Below are positions 1 through 8,116 of a DNA stretch of 40,763 nt, piece after piece; positions within the stretch are counted from its first letter, which is position 1; every line of letters begins with the position of its first letter. The position numbers were made by a program, and so were the translations under genes. Origin of the DNA: Opitutaceae bacterium (GTDB lineage Bacteria > Verrucomicrobiota > Verrucomicrobiia > Opitutales > Opitutaceae). The stretch is from NCBI GenBank assembly GCA_014376585.1, contig JACMRG010000406.1, positions 1 through 40,763 on the forward strand. Direction: 5' to 3'. A model generated the notes under the pieces. It saw only the letters and a list, made by a program, of their open reading frames with translations, ran no database searches and had not been told where the DNA came from.

Positions 1-1
1 C

Positions 2-1321
2 CTTTCGCTGTCCACCGCCCTCGCCCTCACCGCGCCTCTCCGCGCCGCCGACGGCACCGCTTCGACCGCCGTCGCCCAAAAACTCGCCGCCGACTATCCG
101 TCCCTCTCCGCTCTTTACTCCGATCTCCACGCGCACCCCGAGCTCTCGCTCATGGAGGAAAAAACCGCCGCCAAGCTCGCCGTCGAACTTCGCGCCATCG
201 GCTTCGCGGTCACCGAGCAATTTGGCGGTCACGGCATCGTCGGCGTCCTCGAAAACGGCCCCGGCCCGACCCTCCTCGTGCGCACCGATCTCGACGGCCT
301 GCCCGTCCTCGAAGAGACCGGCCTCGCCTACGCCAGCAAGGACCGCGTCACCGATCTTACTGGCAAGGACGTGCCGCTCATGCAGGCCTGCGGCCACGAT
401 CTGCACATGACCATCTTCACCGGCACTGCCCGCCAGCTCGCCGCCCACCGCGACCGCTGGGCCGGCACCCTCGTCTTCATCGGCCAGCCCGCCGAGGAAC
501 GCGGCATCGGCGCCCGCGCCATGCTCAAGGAAGGCCTCTTCCAAAAATTCCCCAAGCCCGACTTCGCCATCGCCGTCCACGACAGCGCCACCCTGCCGGC
601 CGGCACCATCGGCATCCTTGAAGGCTTCAACTGGGCCAACGTCGACACCGCGGAAATCACCGTCCGCGGCGTCGGCGGCCACGGCGCCTACCCGCAGACG
701 ACCAAGGACCCCATCGTCCTCGCCGCCCGCATCGTCACCACGCTCCAGACCATCGTCAGCCGCGAGACGCGCCCCGTCGAACCCGCCGTCGTCACCGTCG
801 GCTCCATCCACGGCGGCACGAAATCCAACGTCATCTCCAACGAGGTGAAACTCCAGCTCACCCTACGCTCCTATTCAGACACCGTCCGCCGGCACACCAT
901 CGAAGCCGTGAAACGCATCTGCCGCGGCGAAGCCATTGCCGCCGGCATCCCCGATGACCTCATGCCCATCGTCGAAATCCTTGAGGGCGAATTCACCCCC
1001 GCTTCCTACAACGACCCCGCGCTCACCCGCCGCGTGCGCGGCGCCCTCACCGAATGGCTCGGCGCCGCCGCCGTGCAAACCATCGATCCCGAGATGGGCG
1101 GCGAAGACTTCGGCCAGTTCGGCCGCACGGCGGAAAAAATCCCGATCTGCATGTTCCGCGTCGGCGCCGTCGATCCGCAAAAATTCGCCGAGAGCCAGCG
1201 CACCGGGGCACCGCTGCCGTCGCTGCACTCGGGCAAGTTCGCCCCGCTCCCCGAGCCCGCCATCAAGACCGGCGTCACCGCCCTCACCGCCGCCGCCCTC
1301 GAGCTGTTGGCCAAAAAATAA
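2..1321 (+). CDS. Secreted M20-family amidohydrolase/peptidase, 5' end missing
   Basis: A metal-dependent hydrolase of the M20 family (aminoacylase/hippurate-hydrolase type) that would cleave N-acyl or peptide amide bonds. The reading frame is open from base 2, so the true start lies upstream; an internal ATG at 152 is not the start because the preceding codons encode family sequence (DLHAHPELS) behind what looks like the end of a signal peptide (ALTAPLRAADG). Visible family motifs are RTDLDGLPV, the metal-ligand motif ACGHDLH, the QPAEERG stretch with the general-base Glu pair, GGHGAYP in the dimerisation/lid domain, and MGGEDFGQF plus LHSGKFAP near the C terminus. All expected ligands seem present, so it is probably active and, given the leader, extracytoplasmic. 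The substrate cannot be read from sequence. The next gene lies 62 bp downstream on the same strand. Confidence 0.9.
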   Translation, partial: LSLSTALALTAPLRAADGTASTAVAQKLAADYPSLSALYSDLHAHPELSLMEEKTAAKLAVELRAIGFAVTEQFGGHGIVGVLENGPGPTLLVRTDLDGLPVLEETGLAYASKDRVTDLTGKDVPLMQACGHDLHMTIFTGTARQLAAHRDRWAGTLVFIGQPAEERGIGARAMLKEGLFQKFPKPDFAIAVHDSATLPAGTIGILEGFNWANVDTAEITVRGVGGHGAYPQTTKDPIVLAARIVTTLQTIVSRETRPVEPAVVTVGSIHGGTKSNVISNEVKLQLTLRSYSDTVRRHTIEAVKRICRGEAIAAGIPDDLMPIVEILEGEFTPASYNDPALTRRVRGALTEWLGAAAVQTIDPEMGGEDFGQFGRTAEKIPICMFRVGAVDPQKFAESQRTGAPLPSLHSGKFAPLPEPAIKTGVTALTAAALELLAKK

Positions 1322-1383
1322 TCCCGCCCGCTTTCGCCATTTCCGCATTCCTCCCCGCTCTCCGCGCATCCACCCCTTTCGCC

Positions 1384-1932
1384 ATGCCCGCCTCCCCGCT
1401 CCGCAGTTTCTTCTACCTCGCCCTCCTCGGCGTCCTCCTCGCCACAATCGCCATCGTCGTGCGCTCCGGCATGCTCGCGCGCAAAAATCCCGGCCGCCCC
1501 ATCAATTCCAACATGCGCGCCGCCATGGAAGAGAACGCCCCGCAACTCAGCACCGACGACGCTCTGCTGCTCGCAAAGACCTACGGCACCGCCAAAAAAC
1601 TGCCCTCCGGCCTTCGCTACGTCGAGCGCGCCCCCGGCACCGGTGACGGCACCCCGCGCCTCGGCGGCGAAGTCATCGCCCACTACGCCGGCCGCCTTTT
1701 GGACGGCACGCCCTTCGACAGCTCCTACCAACGCGGCGTCCCTTTTACCTTCCGCATCGGCATCGGCTCCGTGATCGCCGGCTGGGACGAAGCCTTCCTC
1801 ACCATGCGCAAGGGCGAGAAGCGCACGCTCATCGTTCCCTACTGGCTCGCCTACGGCGAAAAGGGCAAGCCGCCCACCATCCCGCCCAAAGCCACGCTCA
1901 TCTTCGAAGTCGAACTCATCGACTACCGCTGA
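1384..1932 (+). CDS. Membrane-anchored FKBP-type peptidyl-prolyl cis-trans isomerase
   Basis: A prolyl isomerase of 182 residues. The start at 1384 gives an N-terminal hydrophobic segment (residues about 8-27, FFYLALLGVLLATIAIVV) that should anchor it in the inner membrane; the longer open frame upstream overlaps the M20 gene and is rejected. Residues about 90-182 form one FKBP domain with VIAHYAGRLLDGTPFDSSY, GSVIAGWDEAF, MRKGEKRTLIVP, YWLAYGEKG and a closing FEVELIDYR. The key aromatic and Asp positions of the FKBP pocket (Y, F, D, V-I, W) are recognisable, so catalysis is likely. The role is probably folding of exported proteins. It may be co-transcribed with the M20 gene upstream. No Shine-Dalgarno sequence precedes the ATG. 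Confidence 0.9.
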   Translation: MPASPLRSFFYLALLGVLLATIAIVVRSGMLARKNPGRPINSNMRAAMEENAPQLSTDDALLLAKTYGTAKKLPSGLRYVERAPGTGDGTPRLGGEVIAHYAGRLLDGTPFDSSYQRGVPFTFRIGIGSVIAGWDEAFLTMRKGEKRTLIVPYWLAYGEKGKPPTIPPKATLIFEVELIDYR

Positions 1933-2023
1933 AGCCGGGCGCATCTCCCCGGCGCGCCGCTCCCGTTCCACCATTCGCGATGTGCCCGCTACGTCCTCTG
2001 CCTCTTATTCTGGACAGAGTTTT

Positions 2024-2100
2024 TTGACCACGGATTACGCGGATGTCCGCGGATGCCAATCCTTCCGTCATCCGTGGTCATCAGTGAAATCCGTGGTTAA
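2024..2100. repeat. Imperfect palindrome of the ACCACGGATT repeat type
   Basis: Two arms of about 32 bp (2024-2055 and 2069-2100) match at roughly 26 positions when one is reverse-complemented; both begin TT-ACCACGGATT. A half-copy with the same core sits at 14641-14675. It is the only structure seen in the 424-bp gap between the FKBP gene and the convergent metallopeptidase gene; the rest of 1933-2356 shows nothing else. Confidence 0.7.
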
Positions 2101-2356
2101 AGCCTGAGCTCAGCCAGCCCCTCGTGTTACGCGGATCATCGCTGCTGAAATCAGCGGCGAGATCTCACCACAGCTGACAACTCCCAGTCCCTTACCCTCC
2201 CCTCAGTGCCCTCTGCCATTCGCTAGAATTCGCGTAATTCGCGGGCAGTTTTTGCCACTCTCCTTGAGGGGCGCGCCGAGTCCGTCGCGTTCTTACCGGG
2301 CCCACCGTCCCCTGAAAAAAATTCCGGACCCGTCGCGCTGCGGACTCCCGCCCTCT

Positions 2357-3190
2357 TTACAGCCCGACCAGACTCCCGTTCCGCTTCAACCAGTGCTCTG
2401 CCTCGCGCCACGCCGGGCACACTTCCTCCACCCGCGCCCAAAACCGCGCCGAATGGTTCATCTCCCGCAGGTGCATCAGCTCGTGGTAAATGATGTAGTC
2501 GCGCACACTGTCCGGCGTCTGCACCAGCCGCCAGTTGAGCGAGATCGTCCCCGTCGCCGAGCAGGACCCCCAGCGCGAACGCTGATTGCGCACGACGACC
2601 TGCTTCACTTCCACGCCAACCGTCGCCGCCAGTTCCCACGCGCGCGCCGGCAGCTCGATCTTCGCCCGCCGCGCGAACTGCGCCTCCAGCGTCGGCCGCA
2701 GATCACCCTCGAGCCGCGGCACGCGGAACACGTCCGCGGCGAGGCACACCTGCGGCTTCTCCCCCACCGCCGCCACGCGCAGCTCCGCCAGCTCCCCCCG
2801 CCAGAGCACCCGCGCGCCCAGCGGCCACACCTCCGCCGCCCTCGGCCGCCGCCGCTGCCGCACCCGCGCGCGCTCCAGCCACTCGCCCTGCTGCGCCACG
2901 AACCGCTCCGCCTCGCGCTGTGAACCGCGCGCCGGGATCGTCGCCACCGCCACGCCATCGCGTCGCAACGTCAGCCGGTAATTCCGCGCCTTCAGGCTCC
3001 GCTCAAAAACAATCTCCGGCTGCTCCGGTTCGATCTCCGGCAGCGGTGTGAAATTCCCCGCCGCCCCCAGACCAGTCGTCACGCCCACCGCCGCCGGCGG
3101 CGCGCGATGCACGCCCGCGGTCGGCGTGAAAAGCCCAAAAAGATCCTGTTGTTGCTCATGCGCGCTCACGTCGCCCCCGACAAAAGCCAT
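2357..3190 (-). CDS. YgjP-like (DUF45) zinc metallopeptidase
   Basis: A 277-residue protein ending in a typical YgjP/SprT-like metallopeptidase domain. It carries the zinc-binding motif HELMH at about residues 236-240 and a third His in NHSARFW about six residues later, preceded by the family signature RSRWGSCS and by ISLNWRL. The catalytic set looks complete. The N-terminal part (about residues 60-180) is the beta-rich region usual before this domain. The ATG at 3190 (MAFVGGD) was chosen: a longer frame runs to 3592 but overlaps the divergent sigma-factor gene and crosses a REP-like repeat at 3237-3327. No signal peptide, so cytoplasmic. Physiological substrate unknown; some relatives are linked to restriction or stress loci, but nothing here shows that. 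Confidence 0.88.
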   Translation of the reverse strand: MAFVGGDVSAHEQQQDLFGLFTPTAGVHRAPPAAVGVTTGLGAAGNFTPLPEIEPEQPEIVFERSLKARNYRLTLRRDGVAVATIPARGSQREAERFVAQQGEWLERARVRQRRRPRAAEVWPLGARVLWRGELAELRVAAVGEKPQVCLAADVFRVPRLEGDLRPTLEAQFARRAKIELPARAWELAATVGVEVKQVVVRNQRSRWGSCSATGTISLNWRLVQTPDSVRDYIIYHELMHLREMNHSARFWARVEEVCPAWREAEHWLKRNGSLVGL

Positions 3191-3236
3191 TCGCCTGCGC
3201 GGGGCCAGCGTCTTGTAGCGCCTGTCATGCATTTTT

Positions 3237-3327
3237 CCAAAGGTAGCGGCGCGACCTGCGGGCGCGCCGGAGTAGGAGGTCATGCGTCGCTCCGGCGGGG
3301 CCGGAGTCCCGGCGCTACTCTCCTTGG
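3237..3327. repeat. REP-like palindrome, CGACCTCCGGGCG family
   Basis: The ends are inverted (CCAAAGGTAGCGGCGCGACC... and ...GCGCTACTCTCCTTGG). The core resembles the elements at 13745-13795, 13978-14054 and 34669-34727. It lies between the divergent metallopeptidase and sigma-factor genes. Confidence 0.65.
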
Positions 3328-3473
3328 CCGCAGGCCTCGGAGTGCGTTGCCCCCGGTCCGGACGATCGGCTCGTCCCACGCCCGCCCGGACTACCGCCCT
3401 TATGGCCACCGCCGAATTCAGCAGTAGGTCGCCCCCTCCAAAAAAAATTCTGTCCGGTTCCGCGCCGGGCGGG

Positions 3474-3488
3474 TGATAGTGGCTATCA
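3474..3488. promoter_or_regulatory. Possible operator palindrome upstream of the sigma-factor gene
   Basis: A perfect 6-bp inverted repeat, TGATAG-TGG-CTATCA, ends five bases before the ATG at 3494. Its position suggests control of transcription or of start-codon access, but no binding protein can be assigned. Confidence 0.35.
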
Positions 3489-3493
3489 TCCCC

Positions 3494-5152
3494 ATGACCG
3501 ACGATCTTACCCTGCTGCGTCGCTACGTCGAAGAACGCTCCGAAGCGTCTTTTACCGAACTCGTGGGGCGGCACGTGAGCCTCGTCTATCACGCCGCGCT
3601 CAGACAGACCAACGACAAGACTCTCGCCGAGGACGCGACCCAGACGGTCTTCACCGATCTTGCACAGAAAGCGGGCTCACTACTGGGACGCCCCGCCATT
3701 TCCGGCTGGCTCTACACGAGCGCTCGTTTTGCCGCGACCAAAGCGAAGCGCACCGGCCGCCGCCGCCAAAACCGCGAACAAGAGGCCTATAAAATGAATG
3801 AAGTGACCCACGCTTCCCCCACCACCCATGATTGGGAGCAACTGCGTCCCATCATCGACGAGTCCATGCACGCCCTCGATGAGCGTGACCGCGAAGCGAT
3901 CCTGCTCCGGTTTTTCGAGGGCAAGCCGTTCGCCGAGGTGGGCGCGAAACTTTCCATGAGCGAGGATACGGCCCGGGTGCGCGTGTCGCGGGCTTTGGAC
4001 AAACTGCATGGCCTGCTCAGGAAGCGCGGGATCTCTTCCACCTCGGCGGCTTTGGGCTTGGCGTTGGGCACCCAGGCCGCGGTGGCTGCGCCGGTCGGCT
4101 TGGCGGCGACGGTAGCAGGCACGGCTTTGGCCGGTGCAACGACCGCCGCAGGGCTGACCTTTCTGGGAGCGTTGAGCACCTCGAAGTTGTTCGTGGCGGG
4201 AGTCGGCCTCACCGCCTGCGTTGCGATTGGGACCGCGCTTTTTGAAGCCCGGGAATTGAAGAAAAACCAGACGGCGCTCGAAGTCGCGAACCAGGAAACC
4301 GTCGCGCTGCGGGGCCAACTGCGAGCGATGTCGGGACAGTTAGAGACCGCCAACCGGCGCATTCAGGTTCAAACCACCCCGGTGGTGGGAGTCACCACGA
4401 ATGCCGGGGAAGTTCCGAAAGCCTCGGAAACCGCCGCGGAACCGATCACGTCCGACATCGTCCAAGCCCGCTACAAGCGAGGCCAGGATTTGGCGCGCAA
4501 CGGTCAGACGGCGGAAGCGCTCGCGGAATATCTCTGGTGTCTGGACGAGGGCATGATTCGCGTGCGCAGCTTCTCCGGCGTGCGGGCAAGTTTCCTGCTC
4601 AGCGAGATCGAGAAGCTGGGACCAAGCGCCGTCCCCGCGCTGCAAGAGCGCCGGGATCGAGCACAAAAGCGGGTCTTTGCGAGCTCATCTGATTTTGACG
4701 CAGCTTCCGATTTCGCCGCGCTCAATCGCACGTTGAAAGAGGACGATTTCACCATCGCAATCTACGATCAATTGCCACCCACCGATCCCCGCCGGCGAAC
4801 GCTCGCCACCGGTGCCTATGACCAGTTGGTTTCTGTCCAACGGTATGCCGATGCGGTCCAAGCCCGGGGCTACGCGGTGATGCTCGCTACCTTCGAGTCC
4901 CACATCAAGGAGCGACCGCTTCCCGAGAGCGCGCCAAGATCCGAAGCCTTTCGTCAGGTGCAGCGCACCGTGGCCATCAACTCAGCGGCTAAAAATATCG
5001 AGGTGCTGGCCGGGGCCGGACAGCTCGCAGAAGCACGTAAATTCGCGGAGCGGCTGCTCCAGTTCGATGGATCGCCCGCCACCAAAGCGGTGATCCAGCA
5101 GCACGCGACGCGCGCGGGCCAGCCTGGCCTCCTTGGCGGGCTGAATCCATAG
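3494..5152 (+). CDS. ECF-type sigma factor fused to a membrane-anchored helical domain
   Basis: A 552-residue protein. Residues about 15-90 are sigma region 2 (FTELVGRHVSLVYHAAL, DATQTVFTDLA, GWLYTSARFAA) and about 125-178 are sigma region 4 (ERDREAILLRFFEGK, then a helix-turn-helix MSEDTARVRVSRALDKL), so it should direct RNA polymerase to promoters. After an Ala-rich linker (180-230) comes one transmembrane segment (about 231-250), a coiled coil (about 252-292) and a helical, TPR-like region (about 320-545) that would lie outside the cytoplasm. Usual ECF factors have about 200 residues; the extension may replace a separate anti-sigma factor by tethering or sensing. The ATG at 3494 is preferred because it starts the conserved MTDDLTLLRRYV. 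No anti-sigma gene is adjacent. Regulon unknown. Confidence 0.88.
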   Translation: MTDDLTLLRRYVEERSEASFTELVGRHVSLVYHAALRQTNDKTLAEDATQTVFTDLAQKAGSLLGRPAISGWLYTSARFAATKAKRTGRRRQNREQEAYKMNEVTHASPTTHDWEQLRPIIDESMHALDERDREAILLRFFEGKPFAEVGAKLSMSEDTARVRVSRALDKLHGLLRKRGISSTSAALGLALGTQAAVAAPVGLAATVAGTALAGATTAAGLTFLGALSTSKLFVAGVGLTACVAIGTALFEARELKKNQTALEVANQETVALRGQLRAMSGQLETANRRIQVQTTPVVGVTTNAGEVPKASETAAEPITSDIVQARYKRGQDLARNGQTAEALAEYLWCLDEGMIRVRSFSGVRASFLLSEIEKLGPSAVPALQERRDRAQKRVFASSSDFDAASDFAALNRTLKEDDFTIAIYDQLPPTDPRRRTLATGAYDQLVSVQRYADAVQARGYAVMLATFESHIKERPLPESAPRSEAFRQVQRTVAINSAAKNIEVLAGAGQLAEARKFAERLLQFDGSPATKAVIQQHATRAGQPGLLGGLNP

Positions 5153-5214
5153 AATGTCATGACGCGCGCTCCGCAGACCGTCCCCGTTGTCAAAAAAATT
5201 TTCGCTCAAACTCT

Positions 5215-5340
5215 TTGGGAGTGTCTTCAAACCTGTCATTGCGAGAAGTCGCGCTCTGCGCGGCGACGAAGCAATCCAGCTGGATCGCCACGGCGCGCTT
5301 CGCGCACCTCGCGATGACAATCGTTTGAAGACACTCCCAA
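5215..5340. repeat. MITE-like element with long terminal inverted repeats
   Basis: The ends are near-perfect inverted copies: the left begins TTGGGAGTGTCTTCAAAC and the right ends with its exact complement. Inside, the left half carries TGTCATTGCGAG...GCAATCCAG and the right half an inverted, diverged copy. It has no coding capacity and ends ten bases before the lipoprotein ATG, so it may supply or alter that gene's promoter. A solo half-copy of the core lies at 30891-30922. Confidence 0.75.
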
Positions 5341-5350
5341 CCTCACCCCC

Positions 5351-5614
5351 ATGAAACGATCTGCCACCCTCATCCTCATCACCTGCGCCAGCGTTCTCCT
5401 CGCTGGATGCACATCGATCCCACCCGGCCTGACGAAGGCCCAGTGGAATGCCCTGTCGCCGCAGCAGCGGACCCAATACGCGGCCGCCAACAACGATGAC
5501 CGCCGGGGCTTCACCTCGCACATCACCTCCCTGCGCAGCGACGCCGACTCCACGCTCCGCAGTCTTAATCCCACCCAGTTCACGTTGTCCCCCGACCCGT
5601 CGTCCACCCGTTAG
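5351..5614 (+). CDS. Small putative lipoprotein
   Basis: An 87-residue protein with a lipoprotein signal: a basic start (MKR), a hydrophobic stretch and a lipobox LLAGC with the modified Cys at residue 20. The mature part is short and hydrophilic, with a helical WNALSPQQRTQYAAANND stretch and no domain I recognise. It would be lipid-anchored to a membrane facing the periplasm. It starts ten bases after the MITE-like element and stands alone, with about 250 bp to the next gene. The function is unknown; the clear lipobox argues that it is a real gene. Confidence 0.7.
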   Translation: MKRSATLILITCASVLLAGCTSIPPGLTKAQWNALSPQQRTQYAAANNDDRRGFTSHITSLRSDADSTLRSLNPTQFTLSPDPSSTR

Positions 5615-5649
5615 TCCGCATCCATCACACGTTCATGAAAGAATTCTTT

Positions 5650-5742
5650 GTCACGGAGCGCATAGAGCCCCGCACCGAGGACGCGGAGCAAAACCCTGTC
5701 TGCTCTGTGCTCTCAGTGTCGGAGCTCCGTATCCTCTGTGAC
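5650..5742. repeat. Degenerate inverted repeat, GTCACGGAG / CTCTGTGAC
   Basis: Short inverted ends (GTCACGGAG at 5650-5658, CTCTGTGAC at 5734-5742) flank a purine-rich left part and a pyrimidine-rich right part. It resembles the repeat at 16269-16427. The remainder of the gap 5615-5866 shows no gene. Confidence 0.45.
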
Positions 5743-5866
5743 GCATGCCTCGGCCGTTCGAGTGTGATGTATGCGGGCTAGCGCCATGACCCTGCACCGC
5801 TCCCGCACCGGAGGATCGGTCTCTCAGCTCTCCACTCTCAGCTCTCAATTGCGTCGGCCCCACTGA

Positions 5867-8116
5867 ATGCCTGCCCCACGCCTCGCTTTCCTGCTGCTTG
5901 CCGGCCTTTGCCTCGACTCCGCCCGCGGCGCGACGGACCGGTTCGCCAAGTTCGTCACCAATCTTTACCGGCCCCGCCAAGCGGAACAGGTAGTCCTATC
6001 GCCCGACGGTGAGCACATCGCCTTCACCCGTCACACGAGCGGCGAACCTTCGACGGCCTTCTCGCCCGACAACGACCGGATCACCGACTATCGCAACGAG
6101 CACGGTGAACTCTCGATTTACATCATGGCCGTCGGCCGCACCGAAAAGAAATTTAAGATCGCAGTGGAGGACGATCGCCCCGTGGCGTTCAGTAAGGAAA
6201 AACGGCCCGCGCGGTTGCGCTTTCTCGCGTGGTCTTCTCCCACGCGCCTCGTCTTTGCCCCCACCAGTTATGCCACTCCTGCGGGGACCATCGCTTCGAT
6301 CTTCGCCGTCAACCTGGACGGCAGCGAACCTAAGACCTTGGCCGTCGCGGCCAACTTTTCACTGCTGGATCCCAATGCCAACAAGCCTATTGATCGCACG
6401 ACCCAGATCGTCGGATTTCTCCGCGGCCATCGCGAGAAACTGCTGGTTCAGGCCTTGGGCCGGAGGCGCTTTCCACCGGTTGCGGCCGTTCCCACCACGC
6501 TCTTCTCCATCGACGTCGTGACCGGGGAACAAAAAGCCCTCACGGAAGAACCCGAATTCGCGCTGTATTTTCCGGACCGGACCGGCGACCTGCGCCTGCT
6601 CTACACCCACCCCGACCTAGAGCGCACCCGGTCTTTTCGTCTAAAAACTCCCGGTTTCTGGAATCGCTGGGTCGACTTGGACGAAGCTCGGGGCGGTCCC
6701 GCAGCCAAAGCGTTCACCGTCACCCCCGAAAACTATTTCGGCGAGCGCGCCTTCCCGCTCGGCTTCGACGCCAACCCCGATCTGCTCTACTACGCCTCTA
6801 ACGTCGGTCGCGACACCTACGGCATCTATGCGCTGGATCTACGCACTCGGCAGCGCACCACCTTCGCCATCGAGGACCCGCACGTTGATCTGGCTTTCAT
6901 AGAACCGGGCGCGGGCAGCCCGCTTCATTTTGACGAACACACCGGCGCACTCGTCGGAGTCCGCGCCGCCGGGGCCAAACCCGTCACGCGGTGGATCGAC
7001 CCGGAGTTGGCCGCGCTGCAACTCACCCTGGATCGCAAGTTCCCCCACCGTAACGTGGAGATCCTGCAATGGGACCAGGCGCGGCGGCGCTTTCCCCTCC
7101 GCGTCGGCGGCGGCCCCGCCCCGGGCCGTTACTACGTGTTTCAACAAATTGAAAACGTTCTCGTCGAGCTGCTGCGCACGGCCCCTTGGCTGCACCCCGA
7201 TGACCTGCATCCCACCACGGCTTTCGAATTTGATACCCCGAGCGGCGTCCACCTTACCGGCTATCTGACGTTTCCGCGCCGGCCGCGCATTAACCCGCCC
7301 CCGTTGCTCATCGACTTTTCCGATGGGGTCCTGGGCTCTGCCGAGTCTTCCTTTCAAAGTCAGGCACAGGTCTTGGCCGAGCTCGGCTTCATCGTCGCTC
7401 GCGTGAATCACCGCGGTCGGTCGGGCTTCGGCCTCGCGCATCGGAATGCCTTCCGCGACGGGGGCGCCCGCGTGCCCGTGGACGATGCCCTCGCCGCGAT
7501 CAAGTGGATCGCCGATCATCACCCTATCGACCGCAAACGCATCGCCACCTTCGGCCGCGGTCTCGGCGGCTACCTCGCACTGCGCGCACTTCAACTAGAA
7601 CCCGACGTATTCCGCTGTGCCGTGCCCACCGACGCACCGCTCTCGCCAGAACTCTGGCTGCAGCCACCCCCGCGGGCGGATCTCGGCCGCGGCTCGGACG
7701 TGAGTGCTGCGCTGTCGTCGTCTTCTAGCGACTCCTCGCCCACCGCCTCGCAGGACGGTCCGCTTGGTCCGCTGCGTCGGCCTCCGCCCATAAATCTCGC
7801 GCAGGAAACCCAACGCGCCTTTTTCTTGGGCGGCTCGGCGAAGCTCACCCCGGTCGCAAGCCACGCCGAGACCCTGACCGAGCCTGTCATGCTCATCCTC
7901 AACGTCGCGGACACCGACATCATCGCGATCCAGAACGCCTCATTGCGCTCCAAGCTTACTGCTCTAGGTCACCCTCCGGAATTCCTCCACGTCGCCGCGG
8001 GCACGGCGGATCTGCCCGACGTCCGCGTGAAGACGTTTCGGCAGATCGGTGAGTTCTTTAATCTCAATCTCTACAACTTCGGCGTGAAGGTCGGGACTCC
8101 GAAACCGGTTAAATGA
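5867..8116 (+). CDS. Secreted prolyl-oligopeptidase-like (S9) protein, catalytic Ser lost (cassette copy 1, gene A)
   Basis: A 749-residue protein with a signal peptide (LAFLLLAGLCLDSARG). Residues about 25-440 resemble the beta-propeller of S9 peptidases (LSPDGEHIAFTRH); about 450-740 form an alpha/beta-hydrolase domain (VARVNHRGRSGFG, DDALAAIKWI, DRKRIATFGRGLGGYLALRAL). In active S9 enzymes the last motif is GxSxGG; here it is GRGLGG, with Gly565 at the Ser position. The usual HGGPG loop reads DFSDG, and the C-terminal GxGH motif carrying the catalytic His is absent. It should therefore not be a serine peptidase; a binding or regulatory role is an inference. A Ser-rich insert lies at about 613-630. 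Its stop overlaps the next gene's start (ATGA), so the two are translationally coupled. A paralogue lies at 9862-12024. Confidence 0.88.
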   Translation: MPAPRLAFLLLAGLCLDSARGATDRFAKFVTNLYRPRQAEQVVLSPDGEHIAFTRHTSGEPSTAFSPDNDRITDYRNEHGELSIYIMAVGRTEKKFKIAVEDDRPVAFSKEKRPARLRFLAWSSPTRLVFAPTSYATPAGTIASIFAVNLDGSEPKTLAVAANFSLLDPNANKPIDRTTQIVGFLRGHREKLLVQALGRRRFPPVAAVPTTLFSIDVVTGEQKALTEEPEFALYFPDRTGDLRLLYTHPDLERTRSFRLKTPGFWNRWVDLDEARGGPAAKAFTVTPENYFGERAFPLGFDANPDLLYYASNVGRDTYGIYALDLRTRQRTTFAIEDPHVDLAFIEPGAGSPLHFDEHTGALVGVRAAGAKPVTRWIDPELAALQLTLDRKFPHRNVEILQWDQARRRFPLRVGGGPAPGRYYVFQQIENVLVELLRTAPWLHPDDLHPTTAFEFDTPSGVHLTGYLTFPRRPRINPPPLLIDFSDGVLGSAESSFQSQAQVLAELGFIVARVNHRGRSGFGLAHRNAFRDGGARVPVDDALAAIKWIADHHPIDRKRIATFGRGLGGYLALRALQLEPDVFRCAVPTDAPLSPELWLQPPPRADLGRGSDVSAALSSSSSDSSPTASQDGPLGPLRRPPPINLAQETQRAFFLGGSAKLTPVASHAETLTEPVMLILNVADTDIIAIQNASLRSKLTALGHPPEFLHVAAGTADLPDVRVKTFRQIGEFFNLNLYNFGVKVGTPKPVK

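Noticed and set aside
3191-3592. N-terminal extension of the YgjP-like metallopeptidase
   Set aside because: It would overlap the divergent sigma-factor gene and read through a REP-like repeat.
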